Source: UBA4744 sp035282865
GTDB lineage: Bacteria; Actinomycetota; Acidimicrobiia; Spongiisociales; UBA4744
Assembly (NCBI GenBank): GCA_035282865.1
Contig: DATEVB010000051.1
Location: 1 to 9,009 of the forward strand
Direction of reading: 5' to 3'
DNA length: 9,009 nt
In this document: piece after piece, positions 5,920 to 9,009 of the stretch
Layout: each line of letters starts with the position of its first letter
Position numbering within the stretch: position 1 is the first letter of the stretch
Notes under the pieces: model-generated
The model's database searches: none
What the model saw: only the letters and a program-made list of their open reading frames with translations
Told to the model about the DNA's origin: nothing
Program-made: the position numbers and the translations under genes

Positions 5920-5969
5920 GGCGGTGATGGTACCGGGCAGGCAAAGCGTACTTCGCACGTGGTGATGAT

Positions 5970-5997
5970 GAGTCACGAGTTCCGAGTACCGAAAGAG
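5970..5997. repeat. 7-bp tandem array (GAGTNCC-like) between recO and the pterin dehydratase gene
   Basis: The heptamers gagtcac, gagttcc, gagtacc and gaaagag run without gaps. The first three share GAGT at positions 1-4 and C at position 7. The array lies in the 138-bp divergent spacer between the recO start and the plus-strand dehydratase gene, where promoters for both must lie. No confident -10/-35 pair was found here for either gene. Confidence 0.5.
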
Positions 5998-6023
5998 TCT
6001 CCCGGGCTGGAGACCGGAGACTC
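5995..6023 (+). repeat. Inverted repeat with two competing right arms before the pterin dehydratase gene
   Basis: The left arm GAGTCTCC (5995-6002) is the exact inverse of GGAGACTC (6016-6023). Part of it, GTCTCC, can instead pair with the nearer GGAGAC (6009-6014), because GGAGAC occurs twice with one base between. The two foldings exclude each other. It ends 34 nt before the plus-strand gene. No U-run follows, so it may be a leader structure, a protein site, or chance. Confidence 0.4.
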
Positions 6024-6057
6024 GATACCGGCGACGCCCATGTGCCAGACTTGGGCC

Positions 6058-6339
6058 ATGGGCATCCTCACCGAACTACAAAGAGAAGCCTTCGCAGCCT
6101 CCCATCCAGCATGGACAGAACAAGGGGACACCATTTCTCGAACGTTTACGTTTGAGGACTTCGCCGAGGCAATGGGATTCGTCACACGAGTCGGCATTGC
6201 CGCAGAGCGAGCTTTCCACCATCCCGACATCGATATTCGCTGGAACAAGGTGACGCTCTCCCTCACCAGCCACGACGTGGGCGGGCTGACCGAACGCGAC
6301 ATCGAGCTGGCCGCCAGGATCGACTCATTCTTCGACTGA
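6058..6339 (+). CDS. phhB: 4a-hydroxytetrahydrobiopterin dehydratase (pterin-4a-carbinolamine dehydratase)
   Basis: A 93-residue protein, the usual size of the PCD/DCoH family, which dehydrates 4a-hydroxytetrahydropterin after aromatic amino acid hydroxylation so the cofactor can be recycled. The active-site pattern is complete: His54-His55-Pro, then His72 in TSHDVGGLTERD and Asp81, with the same 18- and 27-residue spacings as in characterised members. FTFEDFAEAMGFVTRVG (31-47) and the closing AARID also fit. The start is taken at ATG 6058, where the family-like protein begins. An in-frame ATG at 6040 would add MCQTWA. Neither has a good ribosome site. It is the only plus-strand gene: divergent from recO and convergent with the SirB1-like gene, whose stop codon is only 6 bp away. 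No aromatic hydroxylase gene is in view, so its substrate source is unknown, and in many bacteria this family's role is unclear. Confidence 0.92.
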   Translation: MGILTELQREAFAASHPAWTEQGDTISRTFTFEDFAEAMGFVTRVGIAAERAFHHPDIDIRWNKVTLSLTSHDVGGLTERDIELAARIDSFFD

Positions 6340-6345
6340 CTTGGA

Positions 6346-6996
6346 TCAGGACTGCCGGGCCTGGAGCCGGCGCAAGCAGGTAGTCACCCAATCCGGTAGA
6401 TCGAACGCCGCCCCCCCGCCTTCTGCAGCCCGCCGGTAAGCCTCCGTCAGGTTGCCGAGCATCCGCTCGAGAATGGCTCCCGGCCCCACAGGCTCGAGCC
6501 ACTCCGGGTTCAACCGAGGCGGACCACCGTAGTTCTCGGCCACCAGGGCAGCCGCCTCGTCCGCTCCGATCGCCTCCCCACCGTGGAACGGATCGACGAG
6601 CTGCCCACCGGCGAACACCAGGAAGTGGCCGGGCAGCGCTACCCCTTGCACGTCGATACCCGCTCGCCGGCCGACTTCCATCCACACGACCGCCAGGGTT
6701 ATCGGGATTCCCTTGCGGCGGTCGATGACCTCGTTCAAGAAGGAGTTGCGGGGGTCGTAGTAGTTGTCGATGTCGCCGCCCAGACCCTGTCGGATCGCCA
6801 CCACCCTGCGGAGATCGAGGTGGCTGGTACCTTCAACCAGTTTTGCCATCGCGTCGAGTCGATCGAGATAGACCTGCACATCAACGTCGGGATAGGCAAA
6901 GCAGGCATATTCGAGTGCGGCTTCTGCCAGAAGGCCCTCGGTCGCCAACGCCGCAACTCGCTCTGCTCGCCGCTGGGTATGGCCACCGCCGCTCAC
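6346..6996 (-). CDS. SirB1-like transglutaminase-fold protein (UPF0162/YchA family)
   Basis: The 216-residue protein shows the SirB1_N/transglutaminase-like core: ALEYACFAYPDVDVQVYLDRLD (27-48), DPRNSFLNEVIDRRKGIPIT (81-100), LAVVWMEVGRRAGIDVQGVALPGHFLV (101-127) and LVDPFHGG (133-140). His124 and Asp135 occupy the places of two transglutaminase triad residues. The place of the nucleophilic Cys, near I-T-L-A-V-V-W, holds no Cys, as I recall for the family as a whole, so enzymatic transglutaminase activity is unlikely. Homologues are often linked to ychA/prmC regions, and their molecular function is not settled. The start is GTG at 6996, inside a GTGA overlap with the era stop, indicating coupled translation. 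No signal peptide or membrane helix is seen. Confidence is high for the family, low for any function. Confidence 0.82.
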   Translation of the reverse strand: MSGGGHTQRRAERVAALATEGLLAEAALEYACFAYPDVDVQVYLDRLDAMAKLVEGTSHLDLRRVVAIRQGLGGDIDNYYDPRNSFLNEVIDRRKGIPITLAVVWMEVGRRAGIDVQGVALPGHFLVFAGGQLVDPFHGGEAIGADEAAALVAENYGGPPRLNPEWLEPVGPGAILERMLGNLTEAYRRAAEGGGAAFDLPDWVTTCLRRLQARQS

Positions 6997-7886
6997 TCCG
7001 GGAATCCCAGGCGATCAAGCAGTTGAGGGTGACGCTGCCAGTCCTTCTCGACCTTCACCCGCAAATCGAGATAGACCCTGGTACCGAGCAACGCCTCGAT
7101 CTCGTGACGAGCCTCAGCCCCGGCGGCGGCAATCAGATCCCCCCCTTTGCCGATCACGATGCCCTTTTGAGACTCTCTCTCGACAACCACCACCGCATCG
7201 ACGTAGAGCACACCGCTCTCCCGCTCCTCCACCTCCCTCACCACCACGGTCAGAGAGTGGGGCAGTTCCTCTCGCAGACGCTCGAGGAACTTCTCTCGCA
7301 CAATCTCACCGATGACCACCTGCTCGGGTTGATCGGTCGTCACGTCACGAGGGAAATAGAGCGGACCCTCGGGCAGTAGTCGGGTCAGCTCGCCGACCAG
7401 CGGATCGAGCCCTTCGGCGTTCAGCGCCGACAAGGGCACATAGGCGTCATAATCCCATTGAGCGGCCTCGGCGAGTTGCTCAGCGATCTGAACGCGGGAG
7501 GCGATGTCGACCTTGTTGACCACCAGGATCACAGGGCTTCCCGCCGCGGCCACCCGATCGGCGATCCTGCGATCTCCGGGTCCGATGTCCTGCGTTCCGT
7601 CCACCACGAAGACGATGGCATCGGCTTCGGCCAACGTCCCGTATACGAGGTTGTTGAGACGCTCCCCGAGACTGTTCCGGGGTTTGTGTAGACCCGGCGT
7701 ATCGATGAGCACGATCTGATACTCCGGTTCGCCGGCGGTGGGAAGAGTCACTACACCCCGGATAGCGTTGCGAGTCGTCTGCGGCCGGGACGAGGTGATC
7801 GAGACTTTGCTTCCAACCAAGGCGTTGACGAGGGTGGACTTCCCTACGTTGGGTCGCCCTACCACGGCCACAAATCCCGATCTCAC
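6993..7886 (-). CDS. era: GTPase Era
   Basis: This 297-residue GTPase binds the 3' end of 16S rRNA and helps mature the 30S subunit. The G motifs are complete: G1 GRPNVGKS (10-17), the switch/G2 region RPQTTR (34-39), G3 DTPG (62-65), G4 NKVD (124-127) and G5 SAL (153-155). The C-terminal KH RNA-binding domain follows, with EIVREKFLERLREELPHS (194-211) and the GKGG loop (246-249). Length equals the family norm. It starts with GTG at 7886 in a 4-nt GTGA overlap with the end of the CorC-like gene. No ribosome site is seen, so translation probably relies on coupling. A corC-like gene just before era is common in actinobacteria. Confidence 0.97.
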   Translation of the reverse strand: MRSGFVAVVGRPNVGKSTLVNALVGSKVSITSSRPQTTRNAIRGVVTLPTAGEPEYQIVLIDTPGLHKPRNSLGERLNNLVYGTLAEADAIVFVVDGTQDIGPGDRRIADRVAAAGSPVILVVNKVDIASRVQIAEQLAEAAQWDYDAYVPLSALNAEGLDPLVGELTRLLPEGPLYFPRDVTTDQPEQVVIGEIVREKFLERLREELPHSLTVVVREVEERESGVLYVDAVVVVERESQKGIVIGKGGDLIAAAGAEARHEIEALLGTRVYLDLRVKVEKDWQRHPQLLDRLGFPE

Positions 7887-9009
7887 GTTGCGGTATCGAT
7901 CCGGTGGGCGCTGGACGCTTGCACCTGGGCGACTCGCCGGCCCTGGACCCGGACCACGGTCAGGGTGACTCCCTCATGTTCGAAGGATTCATGCTCGCGG
8001 GGAACCCGACCGGCCAGTCCGAGCACGAGCCCCCCCACCGTATCCCATTCCTCATGGGGTAGCTCGACTTCGAGAAGCTGGCCCAACTCCTCTACCGAGA
8101 GCCGGGCGTCGATGAGATACTCGTGTTCACCCGTCGCTTCGATCAGCGGTGCCTCCGTGTCGTATTCGTCGACGATCTCGCCGACCAACTCCTCGAGCAG
8201 ATCCTCGATGGTCACCAGTCCGGCCGTGCCACCGAACTCGTCGATCACTACCGCCATGTGGACCTTGCCCGCCTGCATGTCTCGCAAGAGATCCGAAACC
8301 CGCTTGGTCTCCGGGACGAAGTAGACGGGCCGCATCAGCTCGGTGACCGGCTGGGGCCCGGCGCCCTGATCCATGATCCTCAGGAGATCCTTGGCGTAGG
8401 CAAACCCGACTATGTCATCGGTGCCCTCGCCGGTTACCGGGATCCGCGAATAGCCGTGCTCAATCACCAGATCGAGCGCTTCGTCCGACGAGGCATCCGA
8501 ACCGATGGCGACCATGTCGGTGCGGGGCACCATCACCTCCCGCACAATCGTCTCTGAAAACTCGAGCACCGATGTGATGAGACGCCGTTCCTCTTTGTCC
8601 TGGGCAGCTTCCTCGTCGAGATTCTCCGGCACCTCCGCTACCTCGTCCTCTGTCACCAGATCCGTGGCACGGTCCCCGAGCCGACAGGCGATATCCAGCA
8701 TGGGTGCCAACCGGTAGGCGAGACGGCGAGGGTGATCCCGGCCCCAGGAGCGCGGCAACAGCTCACCGAGCACTACGAGAGCGAGGCCAAACACAACTAA
8801 GAGGAGGATGAGCCGCCACCCGTAGGTGAGCTCCGTTGCCGCCCACGCGGCGGGCAACGCGGCTGCTACCAGCAACGCGGAGTGAACCATTCCGATCGCC
8901 GGCTGCAACCGGGGGCGGTCTTCGAGCAGCTCGGCCACCCGGACGGCACCCTTATCGCCTTCCGCCGCGTCATGGAGGGCATCCGCCCGGGGAGTTCGGA
9001 TCAACGACG
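7883..9009 (-). CDS. CBS-domain/CorC-HlyC family membrane protein (5' end outside the window)
   Basis: The frame is open to the window edge, so the N-terminus is missing. A TTG at 9004 is only an internal Leu codon. Numbering from 9004, a DUF21-like start is seen (RADALHDAAEGDKGAVRVAE), then membrane helices at about 38-60 and 63-82. A CBS pair follows: domain 1 from about 146 (VLEFSETIVREVMVPRTDMV) to DLL 208, domain 2 from about 217 to 284 with VVIDEFGGTAGLVTIEDLLEE around 252-272. The C-terminal CorC_HlyC domain runs from about 286 (YLIDARLSVEELGQLL, TVGGLVLGLAGRVP) to 357. Family members sit in the cytoplasmic membrane, and some are linked to Mg2+ or Co2+ efflux. The old name haemolysin is misleading. 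Perhaps 50-60 residues, including the first helix, lie outside the window. It overlaps era by 4 nt. Confidence 0.9.
   Translation of the reverse strand, partial: SLIRTPRADALHDAAEGDKGAVRVAELLEDRPRLQPAIGMVHSALLVAAALPAAWAATELTYGWRLILLLVVFGLALVVLGELLPRSWGRDHPRRLAYRLAPMLDIACRLGDRATDLVTEDEVAEVPENLDEEAAQDKEERRLITSVLEFSETIVREVMVPRTDMVAIGSDASSDEALDLVIEHGYSRIPVTGEGTDDIVGFAYAKDLLRIMDQGAGPQPVTELMRPVYFVPETKRVSDLLRDMQAGKVHMAVVIDEFGGTAGLVTIEDLLEELVGEIVDEYDTEAPLIEATGEHEYLIDARLSVEELGQLLEVELPHEEWDTVGGLVLGLAGRVPREHESFEHEGVTLTVVRVQGRRVAQVQASSAHRIDTAT

Noticed and set aside
5920..5976. Longer recO start giving an N-terminus MTHHHH
   Set aside because: The His run comes from a GATGAT stretch on the other strand, the extra residues are not family-like, and they lie in the repeat-bearing spacer.
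5677..6057. Upstream extension of the pterin dehydratase frame
   Set aside because: The extra 127 residues are antisense to recO and run through the spacer repeats. The family starts near the ATG at 6058.

Overview
The window reads as a stretch of chromosome from a high-GC Gram-positive bacterium, most likely an actinobacterium. The evidence is the GC-rich codon use, several GTG starts, a lipoprotein with a Thr-rich, Gly/Asp-spaced linker after its lipobox cysteine, and the gene order corC-like / era / recO / uppS / glyS. That order is also found in Mycobacterium (the Rv2366c-Rv2357c neighbourhood, recalled and not searched). An Acidimicrobiia-like lineage is my best guess, but no marker in the window proves it.

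All genes but one lie on the minus strand, so the transcriptional order runs from high to low coordinates. Positions 9009-4473 hold a housekeeping block. It starts with a CBS/CorC-type membrane protein (5' end outside the window), then era, then a SirB1-like transglutaminase-fold protein, each joined to the next by a 4-nt GTGA overlap. A small plus-strand pterin-4a-carbinolamine dehydratase gene (6058-6339) follows, convergent with the SirB1-like gene and divergent from recO. Next come recO and uppS (8-nt overlap), then glyS after an 82-bp gap. The block covers ribosome maturation, DNA repair, cell-wall lipid carrier synthesis and tRNA charging.

Positions 2889-1 hold a sugar-uptake unit: a LacI-family repressor, a family 1 sugar-binding lipoprotein of the trehalose/maltose type, and the start of a MalF-type permease that leaves the window. 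Two copies of a TGGAA-4-TTCCA operator, one before the repressor gene and one before the binding-protein gene, suggest the repressor controls itself and the transporter. A strong hairpin after the binding-protein gene probably reduces transcription into the permease.

The intergenic spacers hold the least expected signals. Short arrays with a 7-bp period occur in the spacers around glyS and between recO and the dehydratase gene. A long perfect inverted repeat sits beside the operator ahead of the binding-protein gene. I found no RNA gene, CRISPR array, insertion sequence, phage gene or defence system, and I do not see a clearly new multi-gene system. The regulatory layout of the sugar locus and the heptad spacers are the parts most worth following up.
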